Of a stretch of DNA of 64,000 bases, positions 21,002 through 32,830 are shown piece after piece. The notes under the pieces are model-generated. The model saw only the letters and a list, made by a program, of their open reading frames with translations, searched no databases and had not been told where the DNA came from. The DNA is taken from NCBI RefSeq assembly GCF_000471905.2, contig NW_006499364.1, forward strand, positions 2,152,392 to 2,216,391, read 5' to 3'. How positions within the stretch are numbered: the stretch's first letter is position 1; each line of letters begins with the position of its first letter. The position numbers and the translations under genes were made by a program. This stretch comes from Amborella trichopoda (lineage: Eukaryota; Streptophyta; Magnoliopsida; Amborellales; Amborellaceae).

Positions 21002-21999
21002 TGTCATGACCCCACCCTCTGCCCCTCCCCCCCTGTCGTTCTCGCAGAAGGCGATAGAGTGCGGGTCCATGATTCAGAGATAGCGAACGACACTCATGTC
21101 AGAGTGCGCTCATCTCTTATAACAGGCGGTAATCAAAGAAAACCATGAAAAAGGAAAACTCTAAACGCAACCATACTAGAACTGGGCAAGATAAAACTGA
21201 AACACATATTTATACAAGTACAACTTAGAGTATTACAATCGTTCCGGTCACCAAAGGCCCAAAAACAGCAAATACATATCTCCAACATAAACAAGAACAT
21301 GGCCCACGGCCAACAAACACATACAATCGAAAGGGTCTCCTTGGCAGGTGTAGGTCTTCGACCACCAAAACGATCACCCAGCCGGTTGTTCTTAACCTGT
21401 GGCTTCTACTCTACAAGGACAGAAACTAAAGGAATGAGCTATAAAGCCCAGTAAGTAGAATCAAATGCCATGTTTCACTACTATATCTAGCAAGGAGTCA
21501 TGAGTAATTCTTTTCAGAGATAGGAAATAATAATCACACAGACATTATAGAAAACACTTATCTATCTGATATGATCAGCACAAGTATCATAACGAATCAC
21601 AAATGCTATAAATTTGAACCAAATACCATTGTGTATCAATATCAACATGTATATTAACCAACTCACTCTCTAGGTCACCTACTCCCGATGTAGAGGCCTT
21701 ATTCATTAGGCCAAGCCAATCCCATTGCTTATGACCTCTACCATCACTCAAGAGGGAAGACAATGACAAGTAGGTGACTCACTTCGTATTGTCCTCACAC
21801 ATACACACACTCCCCAGTGTGCTTTGGGATTTTCGATAGGTGATGGCCTTGCAAGACACTACTCCCTACGCTACCTTGGCTAAGAGTGTTACACCTTCTG
21901 GGTGTCAATCACTATGAATGGGGGAGCGACCACCCATCATCATCTACCCGACTCCCGTCCTATCATTGGGCAAGCTGAAGAGGTCACGAGTAGGCAGTA

Positions 22000-22300
22000 C
22001 AATATACTCAAAGCATGCCGACAAGTCACATATCACTGTATGGTCATGCAGTACGCTCAAAGAATGCCAATCAGTCTCATATCACGGTGTGGTCATTTAA
22101 TATGCTCAAAGCATGCCAATCAATCTCATATCATGGTATGGTCATGCAATTCGCTCAAAGCATATCAATCAATCACATATCACAATATTACATATCACAA
22201 TATGGTCATGCAATTCGCTCAAAGCATATCAATCAATCACATATCACAATATTACATATCACAATATGGTCATGCAATAGGCTCAAAGCATGTCAATTAG
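22000..22300. repeat. 49/64-bp tandem array in the solo LTR
   Basis: GCTCAAAG starts at about 22006, 22055, 22104, 22153, 22217 and 22281, so spacing is 49 bp then 64 bp. The 15-bp difference is an internal duplication (ACATATCACAATATT). Confidence 0.85.
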
Positions 22301-22849
22301 TCACAACAAGACACACATCATACAAAGCATTTCTCAACATCATGCACATTCATTTTCACATTGCACTTATCACTTGCACTTATCATATGCACTCATCATT
22401 TCATCACATACTACAATTGGATAATCTATCATATTTGTAGTCTGCTACATCTGAGTCAGGCATATTCAATATGCACTCACTCATTCATTAGCATACATGG
22501 CTTTCATAAACATGCCTCATGAGCATTCGTTGTTTTACAAGCAGTAGCATTCACTATTTCATTTGAATTCAACCATGCATAGTCAATGATTTCATGAGTA
22601 CATTCCATTTCACATCATAGGTATGTCTTATTTCAATCATACTTATACTTAGTAGAGTATTCACTGATCTTTCATTTAGAATTGATTTGGTGCTAAATCA
22701 GGGGCGTTTTGGTCGACTAATTAACCATTACAACAAAATGGAAAGATTTTGAAATTTTCTACATTTATAACAGTGACAATTCTCTAGAAAAATGAATGCC
22801 GTAAAATCATAGAAAATCTCGACATGCCTTCAAAACAAATTTCATACTA

Positions 22850-23290
22850 GACACACGTATCTTTAAAATGGAGGTAGTTTGAAAGCATGTAGACTTCATT
22901 TGGTTGGTCAAAATCTCATGCCACTAGAGGTCAATTCTGATGAATTCAGCTGACAGTGTCATATCCCTCCTCATGAAGGCATAACTTTCAATCTACAAGA
23001 AATTTTGAAATAATTTCAACAAGAAACATTTAGTACACACAGATATTTCAAATGGCAGTGATTTGGGAGCATTCGGGCTCCGTTTGGTTAGTCAAAACAT
23101 GTGACAACAGAGGTAACAGTTGTGAAATCCAGTGAAATCTGCTAACAGTGACATATTTGTACACTTTGAAGCATAACTCATCATTTATGAAGAATTTGGA
23201 CAAGGTTAAAACATAAACATCATAATAGGCACATGTATTAATCAAATGGAAGTGACTTGGGAGCATTTGGATGTCATTTGCTGGTCAAAA
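22850..23290. repeat. Three ~187-bp tandem units in the solo LTR
   Basis: The block (A/T)AAATGG(A/C)(A/G)GT...GGGAGCAT...TTGGTTGGTCAAAA recurs at about 22866, 23049 and 23238. Copies differ by many substitutions, so the expansion is old. Confidence 0.65.
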
Positions 23291-23689
23291 GTGCATTTCA
23301 AAGACATGCATTTTTCTGGAATTTCACAGCATAAACATGACACACTACCAAAAACACTTTGTAGCCTCCAATTCACGAGGAATCACAATATGAAACCTTC
23401 TCACCTAAAACTATAATCACTTAAATATCATCTCACAAATCTTTTAGGGCCAACAAGAGGGATTTAGTTGCCCAAGGTGTCATGCAATGAAGGCCCCAAT
23501 TTCTAGGAAAATAGGGCCCCCCTACTAGCATAAGTTTTGCAATATACAGCCACATGCCCATGATAATTTCGTTAAAAATATGTCTAGAACATCATGCATT
23601 ACACATTCATGCTCATATTCACAATCACAGGACAAGTGGCATGTGTGGCAGCATACAACTGGCAGGTGGCAATCTTGTTCATGCACAGC

Positions 23690-23790
23690 AGTGACATGCA
23701 TGGCACTACACACACGGTGCTACAGACACGACGCTACACACACGGCGTTACACGCATGGCGCTACACACATGGTGTTACACGCATGATGT
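23690..23790. repeat. 17-bp minisatellite
   Basis: About six units of CACACACGGCGTTACA-type sequence. Short frames through it are repeat artefacts. Confidence 0.7.
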
Positions 23791-24045
23791 TATCCCATTT
23801 GCCCCATCTTACTATCAATTGTGTAAATCTATTCTTCTTCTTACACCCGCGGCGTTACCCCTCTCTTCAAGAGTGGTGTTACCCCTTCTCTCTCTTCATA
23901 CAAATTGTTACCCCTTCCCTCTCTACATGCATAGTGTTGCACCTTCTCTCTCTACATGCATAACAGTAGAGCCTGCTACTTACCGCTGCGCGTGCTCATT
24001 TCATTGTTGTGTGCGTCTCTTCATCTCATTGTTGCAGTCGTCACA

Positions 24046-24400
24046 AGATGAGTGGCAAGACAAAAAATGATAAAAGTCGTAATGTGCACATTCAAGGGAA
24101 CTTAGAGGTGTCTCTTCCAAGCAATAAGACGCGGGAATGTAGACTTAGATGGGATGGTCATGTGTAGTATAAACCTAATACAATACCAGTTAGGAGGGGC
24201 TATTTCGTTCAAGTGGAAGACTGGAAAAGGGCAAAGGAAAGACCCAAAAGGATATAGATGGAAGTAGCTAGAAGATATATGGTGACTTATTCTGAATGAG
24301 GGTATCACATTTGATAAAGCAGATTGGCGTATCAAGCAGGTTGGCGTATCAAGCTTCATGTAGCCAACTCCAAATAGTTAGGATAAGTATAACTAATATA
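24046..24400 (+). pseudogene. LINE fragment, C-terminal end (right piece)
   Basis: Continues the fragment that ends at 21001. Visible residues are SGKTKNDKSRN (from about 24051), the hallmark RLRWDGHV (about 24142-24165), PVRRG and the RPK..W.EVARR segment (about 24240-24275), then DWRIK. This is the usual end of the plant LINE polyprotein after RT, followed by TPNS. Stops after HV and elsewhere show it is inactive. The 3' end merges into AT-rich repeats near 24400. Confidence 0.75.
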
Positions 24401-25270
24401 GCATATAACAATATTAAAATTATAAAATAATATTAAAATATTATATAATTAGTAGAAGAATAATAAATATAAATGTTTTATTATTGATCTTATTTAATCA
24501 CAATATTATTACTACTAAATATTGCATAACAAAACATTAATAATATTATTATAATAAATAAAAATAACATGAATTATTGATAAATATCATAATAATATAA
24601 TAATGTGCTAAATATTATTGCATGTTACAAACAACAACAACAACAATAATAAATAAATAATACGAATAACAATTTGTTGATAAGTAATGCAGTATATATA
24701 ATATTAAAATAATATATAATTATTATAAAAATAATAAATATTAATATTTTTATGATTAACATTATTGTTTCACAATATTATTACTATTAATTATTACATA
24801 TCAAAGAATTAATACTTTATAATAGATAAAAATAACATATATTATTGATGTATATCATAATAATATGATAATACAACAAATATTATTATATGTTGTCAAC
24901 AATAGTAATAACAATAATAATAAATAATAATAATAATAATAAAACAACAACAACTACCACATTGTTGTTGTTGATGTGGTCGTCATCGCTGTCATCAAAA
25001 TGACATAAAGAAGTTTACGTGCATATCCTCTCTTAAAAACTTTTGTTATTATGTTCATACACATTCTTTTTATATTTCGGTTCAAAACAACCAAATTGCC
25101 CCCAGTTTGTATCCGCAAGATTAGAAGTTTACATTTATGTAATAGTTAACAACAAACTTCAAACCATAAAGTCGCGACTTCATTGGTTTTTGTTTTTGAC
25201 CTTTAAAGTTTGAGGTCCAAGTTCTATATATTAATTAAAAAAAACACACACACGCACACTCTGAAAAAAA
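24401..25270. repeat. AT-rich repeat block, right copy
   Basis: Homologous to 19700-20340. An internal tandem duplication of about 280 bp is visible: 24495-24660 resembles 24775-24930 (ACAATATTATTACTA followed by AAATAACAT). Contains (AAC)n and (AAT)n runs. No gene. Confidence 0.7.
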
Positions 25271-25615
25271 CTTAACTTCTTGTTGGGTTTTTGTGCCATT
25301 AAAGGCCTTATGAGATCAAGTAATTAATTTTTTATATAATGGAACAAAGAACTCCAGTGGGAGTATAGTCTAGAGGAACTGAGATTGGCAAATATTGTTT
25401 GTTGAGACATATATTAGGCTTGACTTAGTCCAAACAAGTTTAAAAACCCTAAATACCTGGGCGTTGACCACAACCGATAAGGGTTAGTAAGGTTATCTCT
25501 TAATGAGGTTGGAGTTGCCCCGCTAGTGAGACAAGGGAATGTATGACCCATGTGTGTGATTGGTGGGCCTGTAAGGGCGAGGGAAAAAGCCTCATCTTAA
25601 ACCATCACACGACAT
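25271..25615. other. Unassigned sequence
   Basis: 345 bp without a supported gene or repeat. It starts TTGTTGGGTTTTTGTGCC, which could be the edge of an unrelated LTR, but no partner copy was found in the window. Confidence 0.3.
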
Positions 25616-27801
25616 TGTTGTACGTCATTTTTGACGACCTACATCCTTGACACAAATAAGAAGAGAGTCAGTTTCAACCTAGTCCTACTGGTGCCCAAGA
25701 CATCGTCAGATTAAGGGAACACCGTAGAATAAGCCTAACACTAGGTAACCTTAGAAAAAACTACTATCACATCACAAAGAGACCTTAAAATTACAGCCCT
25801 ATTCTACGAACTTCAAAACAGTACCAGACCACCACCGCTGCATTCAGAACGTGGAAAAACCCCTAAAGACCAAATTTGGGCTAATCGGACCTCCCAAGAA
25901 CATTATGGACCCAAATTACCTCGAAAGGGTAAAGTCATACACTATTGCGGTGAGGCCTCACCAAAACCAATCCCCAATCATGGAGATCGTAATCTTCACC
26001 TCTTGGGATGACCTGCAAACACCAACACGTCATTAGATTAAAGTCGGATCAAGCTCAAATTCAGACACAAGATAGGTCTCGATGACTCGATCATTTTGAC
26101 ATATGGCACGTTCCATGACATGACCCAGAATCAAAGTTTTTCTAGAGAGAAGATGATCTCTAAGTCATGGAAATCAGAGCTTTTGAAGAAAAAAGGGATC
26201 TCGAACTTCGTGAAGTAATATACTCGAGAACGGTACATCAGATCGTTGAAAATATAGGGCCGATGGGACCGTATCATGAAGGACTACAAACTGGTATAAC
26301 TGTTATATTCAATCCAAGGTCGGAGAAACCGCAAATTCCAACGAAGAAGAAAATAAGATCGCTTTGTCACCGGAATCCCCTTTTCCAACGATCTCCTGAA
26401 AATAGAAAGTACTTCAAGTGAGGACCAAAACAGATAAAAATTGATGCAAAACGACTGTGGAAGTCTCCTATTTAATCATCAATTAAAATAACGACTCGAA
26501 ACACCATAGATTGCGTTGCAGCGAAGGCCAAAAGTTCGTGACCTTGCCCGGTTTCCACCGCAAAGGAAAGAGTTCTTCGCAAGATAATCAAAAGACGCCT
26601 AAATCTTCAGATCAAACAAGCATCAAGAAAACGATGATTGATGGTCTAAAACACTGTCATCACCATCTGAAAAAGCTTCCAAGATCTGGTAATGGCGAAA
26701 GGCCCATTAGAAAGGGATGGTTTTGTCATTAGTATGAAAGATTTAATGGCCATTTGGTCTTTATTCCTAAATTCAAGATTTTATTGTAATTTCTTTTAAT
26801 TCTAATTAGGTTTAGTTTTGAGCATCCACCCCTGTTTTGTGGATCCTCTATAAATATAAACCTATGGCAATTGTAAAAGGGCCGAATTTCAATAATGAAA
26901 TAGAGGCATCATTCTTGTTTCCACTTGTCTTTTTTCTCCTCGCCCTTAGATCTAACACCAAAGAGAGAAATTTTTTTAGAAAACGAAGCTAGCCCTAGCC
27001 CTCGCTAGCCGCGTGGCTCTAAACCCTCTCTCCCCCTTCTTTCTTTCATCTCTCTTTGCTTGTTACTTGCCCCGTGTAGCAACCCGTGCCGGCAGAGAAG
27101 GCATGACCACGTCTTTCTCCCATTACATCTCTAGCATAGACGCAGCAAACCTATGGTAACATATAGTACCTTGCTATCCGACATACGCTCGACCCAATAC
27201 CTCTCGGAGTCAACCAAAGGTTTTCAACCCTCAGATCATCGCTTTAACTTCCTCTCCATACAGTCGAGTTTAGAGTTGTGAGAGATGCATACGCTCTCTC
27301 CCTCAGTTACTCGAGAGGAGTCTTCTAGAGCCGATAAGTCAAGAGGGTTCTAATCCTTTGATTTCTTTGATCACCCGAGCGTACAACATTTTGCGTTGAG
27401 AGGGGAATCTTTATCACCTCTCTCCCTTATCTATTCCTTTCCTTTTCCAGCCCTCGTTCAAAGAGAGCCACTATAGAGGAGTACAACCAAGACCATATTG
27501 TAGTTTCCAATGAGAGAGAATAAAGCAGTGAGTTGAAAAGCCTGAGGAGAGTCCGTGTCTAAACTGTAATGGCAGATAGCCAGAGAGCTTCGTAATTGTT
27601 CTAAGAGGGCATACTGCTCAGGTGTGTCCTGAACTTGAGAACGATGAGGTAAGCGTCAAAACGTCACCTGTCGTAAAATCTCTCTTTGTTGGTTCCTACA
27701 CGCACGTAGGAGAGAACACATGCAACGCGTGTGAACCCTCCGCAGTTGTTTAAGAGAGGATTTTTCCCGCCATCCACTCAAAGAAAAATCAAGTCCGACC
27801 A
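25616..27801 (+). mobile_element. Isolated Tat-like LTR (family B), probable solo LTR
   Basis: Starts TGTTGTACGTC and ends AAGTCCGACCA, the same ends as the LTRs of Tat-3 (minus strand) and, at the start, Tat-4. The promoter block is ATCCACCCCTGTTTTG (26824-26839) with a TATA box at 26849-26856, and U5 contains TTCTAAGAGGGCATA (27599-27613). No PBS follows and no internal region precedes it. The flanks GACAT (left) and AGCAT (right) are similar but not identical, so the solo status is likely but not proven. Confidence 0.7.
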
Positions 27802-28058
27802 AGCATGTACACATGATAGCTATATTAGGAAGCACATCACCATGGAGGGAAATTTATGTACATGTGTGAGAGATAACCCCCATATGCACTATATGCATTG
27901 TATGTGGATAGGTTTATATGACCTTGAACATGTACCTAAGGGAGAATCTTTAATCCATAGACTAGGATTTGACAGCCCAATTATGAACACCTGTGATGGA
28001 TTGTGGGTCATGGAAACTATTGGATTAGTTTGAAAAAGTGGGTGTAGATTATAGTACC
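27802..28058. other. Unassigned sequence
   Basis: Contains a 100-codon plus-strand frame starting at 27731 in the LTR and running to 28033. Its protein resembles nothing recognised, and it begins inside a repeat, so it is not proposed as a gene. Confidence 0.3.
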
Positions 28059-29736
28059 TGTTAGAAGATGAAATGTTTTAATAATTTTGATATTCCGTAA
28101 CATAGTTGGACAAAATCACGTCAAATTGATTTAGAATTAATTAATTTTACTTGAAATGAATTTTAAATTGATAAAATGAATTTTTAGAAATCTCTAGGCA
28201 TTTTATTTAGAAAAAGTTTATATAGAGTCTAGGCTCTAAACAATTAAATTAGAGCCTACCTCAAAAATTTCACTAGAAAAAGTTGTTTTTCTGCCCAAAT
28301 ATCCTCAAATTGATCATCTCAACATCATGATACATGGACATGAGAAAAAAATGGATTTCAAGTTTTGGAAATAGTGCATCTTGTAACGCCATCAATTTTT
28401 AAGATTTTCATGTTTTCATATATCTGCTCAATCTACACTATGTTTGAAGCTTTAAATTTTATAATTAAAGATCAAAATATATTTTAAGGCTATCACAAAT
28501 ATTTCCAATATTGAAACCACATTTCTTGACACTATTTGAAGGTGGGCTTTACTTTGATTGTTTAGAGCCTCGGCTCAATACAAACTGCACCCATTTTATT
28601 TTCTTAAAATGGATTTATAAATAGTCAAAAAACAAATTTTCAATATTTAATAAATCAAAGAGAAAATAAAATAGGAATCATTTTCTAAAACTCATTTTTT
28701 TTTTTAATTATTATTTTTTTTATAAATAGTAAAACACATGAGGGTCCATTGTGGTCCATGACCCCCAATATATAACAAGCAACAAAATGCCAATCTAGTC
28801 TGCTACCTAGGGATCAACGCCCAGCTGGGCAGTGATCCTAGAGTGAGGCATGAGGTACCACGTGGCAGCCTTATGGCTAGTCGGATGCCACGTGACCCTA
28901 CCAGGTCAGGACTAAAGTTGAATATGAGTCCAACAATTTGAAAACCCTCATTTTTTTAGCAAATAAAATTCCAAAATATTATCTAAAATTTACATTAACT
29001 ATTGAAATTATTTTTTAGCAATTATTAGTTTTTTCTCGTCATTATAAAATCTGTCAAAAGGTATAGTGAGATCTCAGGCTAATAATTATAGGCATCGGAG
29101 TACTCCATTGTGCTAGTCTCGAATGATGTTTCGTTGAGTCTCAGACCGACCCAATAGACCTATGTTCCACATTCTAAAGCAGGGACACGTAATTGGCCAT
29201 ATTAAAACCACTGAGTAAGAACATCCGATCATTCGGCTCTCAATCGATTACAAGAGTACCCCTGTGGGACATGATCTAACTCAATTACAAGGGTCCTCTC
29301 AAAGCACATGTGCACTGGCTCTTTCAAACTCGGATGACGCATTTTGAAGAGTGGCTTCTCGTACAAAATGAAAAATGTACATGCCATGCAATGTTCTTGC
29401 GTAAGGATACAGACTTATGTCCCATACGTCTTGACCATTCTATATAGGGCGAATACTCAATAAGTATTCAGGTTCTATTTTTTCGTTTGAATTCTCTAAG
29501 CCCTCGCCGATTGCAGCTAAATATGAGGCTATCCTATAAAATCTTGACTAGGAGGTGACCCTCACACCTCCTTGAGAAATTACTTTCTCAACAAGTGAAC
29601 TCTCGATGCCTCATTCGTACTCAGGGTAAAAGAATCTGGGCTCCATTTTGCAAGACACTAAGATTTCAATCTCTCAATCACTCCCACTGCATGAGAGACT
29701 ATTAGAATTTAGGCCTTGATGGGCCAATTTCCAACA
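28059..29736 (-). repeat. 3' LTR of Copia-1
   Basis: 28740-29736 is collinear with 35100-36036, including ATGCCAATCTAGT, CCCAGCTGGGCA and GTGGGACATGATCTAACTC. On the minus strand it begins TGTTGGAAATTGGCCC at 29736. The part 28059-28740 (expected R and U5) shows no clear match to 34019-35090. It includes two AT-rich stretches. The outer boundary is a guess from the TGTTAG at 28059. Confidence 0.65.
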
Positions 29737-29752
29737 ATCTCCCACTTGGCCT
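29737..29752 (-). other. Polypurine tract of Copia-1
   Basis: Minus-strand AAGGCCAAGTGGGAGAT immediately before the LTR start TGTTGGAA. This is the primer site for plus-strand DNA synthesis. Confidence 0.75.
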
Positions 29753-29848
29753 TTTGAGGCTTGAACTCTATATCTCTCTCAATAAATCAAAGCATGCATA
29801 CTCATCCATGGATTTATCATTCACTAGCAATAGAAAAAGTAATAACAA

Positions 29849-30400
29849 CTATGTCAACCTCCTTAAACTCATCCTATGCACATGTCTCACAAAATCATTT
29901 GCCCCCAAGTGTTTAGTTGATGGATCTGCATGCATAGCCTCAGATGGAATGTAACCAACTTCTACTTCACCAGCTACTATCTCTTCTCTTACTTTATGTT
30001 ATTGAGCTTTAATGTGCCTTGACTTGCTGTGGAAGCTTGGTTCAACTGCCACTGTTATTGTAGCTTGATTGTCACATATGATTCTAATAGTTCCATATTT
30101 TAGAGGGTTGAAGTTAAGATGATTCAAAAACTTCTTAACCCAAATGGCTTCTAAATTTGCGGAACTTAAAGCCATATACTCGGCTTCCTTGGTAGATATG
30201 GCTACATTAACTTGCTTCTTGGTGTGCCATGAAATGAAACCACCCCCATAAAGAAATAGATACTTCAAAGTGGATCTCGAGTCATCTGGGTCTCCTCGAT
30301 AGTCGGAGTCTATGTATCCTAAAACTTTAAGCTCTCTCATATTGCCATAGGTTAATCCATAATCAAATGTTCCTTTCAAATACCTCATGATTCTTTTCAC
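29849..30400 (-). pseudogene. Copia-1 RNase H and C-terminal end of pol
   Basis: The open frame 30400-29999 shows the copia RNase H landmarks: GYIDSDYRGDPDDSRST, SWHTKKQ, STKEAEYMAL, CDNQATI and HSKSRHI. RNase H degrades the RNA strand during reverse transcription. An in-frame stop at 29999-30001 follows HIKAQ; the same frame then continues with HKVREEIVAGEVEVGY, MHADPSTK and RHVHRMSLRRLT to a stop at 29849. The catalytic Asp and Glu appear retained. RT lies upstream, separated by a frame break at about 30400. Confidence 0.9.
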
Positions 30401-31700
30401 GGCTTTCTAATGTTTTAAACAAGGAATACTTTGGAATCGACCAATCAAGCTTTGAGAAAAAGCTAAATTAGATCTAGTTCCCATGGTTAAGTACGTTAGT
30501 GATCCTACGGCACTCCGATAAGGGATCCTTTCCATCTCATTTTTCTCAAGATCATTGTTTGGTTTCATATTGACATTTAATTTTCCTCTCCTTTCCATAG
30601 GTGTATCTATAGGCTTGGATTCACTCATACCAAATCTCTTAAGAACTTTCTTGCAATATGTAGATTGAGATAATTGAATAGTGCGGGCTGCTCTATCTCT
30701 TATAATGTGAATCCTTAACATATACAATGCCTCTCCCATATCTTTCATATCAAAATTACTTGATAACATTGCCTTTGTGTCCATTATATGGTCTAGGGTG
30801 CTACTAGCTATTAGAATGTCATCCACATATAAAGTCATGAAAGTCATGTCAGTCCGACTGGTCTTATGGTATACATAATGGTCATTCACATTTGGTTTGA
30901 ATCCATATCTAATCAGGGTTTGGTGGAACTTGAGGAACCATCTTCTTGAAGATTGTTTGACCCCATAAAGTGATTTGTTAAGTTTATACTTAAAATTTTC
31001 CTTTCCTTTCACAACAAAACACCCTCGGGTTGGTTCATGTATATATCCTCTTCTAGGCCACCATTTAAGAAGGAGGGTGTCACATCCATTTGATGAAATT
31101 CTAGGTCAAGGTAGGCTGCTATAGATATGATCATTCTAATTGAAGGCATTTCAGCAATAGATGAATAGGTGTCAAAATAATCTACCCCTTCCTTTTGAGT
31201 AAAACCTTTTACTACAAGTCTTACCTTGTATTTTTTAATACACCCTTTGGAGTTAAGTTTCTTTTTTAATATCCACTTACATCCAATGGATCTAACTTTA
31301 GGTGGTAATCGGACTAACTTCTATACATGAGTCTTTATGATTGAATTTATCTCATCTTGCATGGCTTCCTTCCATAAGTTATGATCCGGACAAAACATAT
31401 CACGTAGGTAAGAATAAGGTTCATCATCGGTTCTTAACTAATCCTCTCATAGTCTTCCTCAAGGTAAGTGAAAAAGGTAGGTGGTCTCCTTATTCACTCA
31501 CTTCACCTAAGTGAGATAGTTTCAATTTCTTTGTTAGGCAGAAGCTTATGGAAGTCTACTCTCTTTTGGGTTGATTCTCTCTCAAGGAATTCATTTTCAA
31601 GGAAATGGGCATCAAGGCTTTTAATCACATTATAATTCAAGAGGTTATAAAACCTAAATCCTTCTCATGACTTGGGGATCCTATAAAAACACAATTTATG
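30401..31700 (-). pseudogene. Copia-1 reverse transcriptase
   Basis: The open part (31012-30407, 201 codons) carries the catalytic YVDD box within LYVDDILIAS (30818-30829), SLYGVKQSSRRW upstream and RSAVGSLTYLTMGTRSNLA near the end. Farther upstream, in other frames, KWILKKKLNSKG, QKEGVDYFDTYS and QMDVTPSFLNGGLEEDIYM are recognisable (about 31250-31060). Together they cover a copia RT, which makes cDNA from the element RNA. At least two frameshifts and stops break it. Between integrase (upstream) and RNase H (downstream) on the same strand. Confidence 0.9.
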
Positions 31701-32400
31701 GTTTTAGGATCAATTTTAGACCAATTTTGAGATGGAATGAGAACACGGGCTGAACATCCCAAAGCTTGAGATTCTTTATTGAGGGAGGTCGGCCCATGAA
31801 GAGTTAGTAAGGAGTTGATTGAACTACTTTAGTGGAGTCCTATTAAGGACATATGTGGCGGCTACAATCGCCTTCCCCCAAAACTCTAATCCAAGATTAG
31901 CGGTACTCATCATACTTTGCACCATCTCAACTAGGATCATGTTCTTTCTCTCACCAACCCCATTTTGTTTGGGTGAGTAAGACATGGTGGTTTGATGGAC
32001 AATATCATATTGGATACATAGATCTTAGAAGACTTGAGAGTTGTATTCCCCACCCCTATCTGATTTATAGTTTTTGATGGTTCGACCTAGTTGGTTTTCA
32101 ACTTCCGCTTTATATTATTGGAATTTGGTTATGGCCTGAATTTTGTTTCTCGTGAGATAGGTGTGACTAAAATGAAAATAGCCATCAATGAATGTTATGA
32201 AATATCACATTTGCCATAGGTTTACACACATCTAAGTGGATTAATTCTAAAAGACTAGAGACCCTTTTGACCTTTTGGTGGGACTTCTTTACCATCTTTC
32301 CTTTAAGGCAAGCCTCGCATCTATTATGATAATCGATATTTATTTTATTAAGTAATCCTTCTTTCATCATAATATGCATTTCTAGATGGATTAATGTGAC
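31701..32400 (-). pseudogene. Copia-1 integrase with GAG-pre-integrase domain
   Basis: The open frame 32379-32185 holds the H...C..C zinc-binding pre-integrase segment (HNRCEACLKGKMVKKSH) and LLELIHLDVCKPM, where the first core Asp (HLDV) normally lies. Downstream in broken frames are SDRGGEYNS (32041-32066), which contains the second core Asp, QTTMSYSPKQNGVGERKN, and further LNRTPLK and CVFIGSPSHEK. Integrase joins element cDNA to the host chromosome. Several stops and frameshifts make it inactive. Confidence 0.88.
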
Positions 32401-32830
32401 TTAACCTTAAATGTCATTAAGTAAAATTTTGTAAATCATCACCCAAGTAAGAAAACTCTTTTTTCATTGTAATTTCATAAATCCCTTGAACCAAGTGGGC
32501 TACAAACACAAGGTCTCCATTAATAAAGTCATCATGCACATAGACCTTCTCTTCCTTGAACAAGAGCGCAAACCCACCTTTACTCATCTTTGGAAACCGA
32601 GATGAGATTTTTCCTCATCCTGAGTGCATGAAGGTGTCCTTAAACATGAGAGTCTCACCATTAGTAAGCCCCAACAGATAGTCCTCTTTTTCTAAGACCT
32701 TTTCCATTTGAATTCCACTCATATAAAGATTATGGGTGTCGGGTTTTACATCATAAAACCTTCTAAAGCCCTTCGTAGAATTTGGCACATGGATAGTAGC
32801 CCCCTAGTCAAGAACCCACACATCCGCCTC
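32401..32830 (-). pseudogene. Copia-1 protease with a stop at the active site
   Basis: The minus-strand reading VWVLD-stop-GATIHVPNS places a TAG (plus CTA, 32804-32806) where the catalytic triad normally reads Asp-Ser-Gly. The flanking frame is otherwise open and continues with FYDVKPDTHNLYMSG, DYLLGLTNGETL and KFPKMSKG-like residues towards the integrase. This protease would process the polyprotein. A single substitution explains the stop, and the absence of a second lesion nearby suggests fairly recent loss in this segment. Confidence 0.8.

Larger units (their letters stand above)
21002..24045. mobile_element. Solo LTR (3044 bp) inserted in a LINE, TSD AGATG
   Basis: Begins TGTCATGACC and ends GTCGTCACA, the TG...CA form of an LTR, flanked by identical 5-bp duplications AGATG (20997-21001 and 24046-24050). 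Length and start resemble Del/Tekay chromovirus LTRs, whose ends often read TGTCA(C/T)G; this assignment is from family knowledge. It encodes nothing recognisable. Inside are a 49-bp array (22000-22300), three ~187-bp units (22850-23290) and a 17-bp minisatellite (23690-23790). The strand cannot be set with confidence. Confidence 0.85.

Noticed and set aside
22000-22300. 132- and 141-codon frames in the solo LTR
   Set aside because: They are products of the 49-bp tandem array, with no domain and no homologue in the window.
25616-27801. Perfect target duplication for the LTR at 25616
   Set aside because: Flanks are GACAT and AGCAT; similar but not identical, so no TSD is claimed.
27731-28033. 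100-codon frame at the end of the LTR at 25616
   Set aside because: Starts inside the LTR, shows no recognised domain and has no counterpart next to the other family B LTRs.
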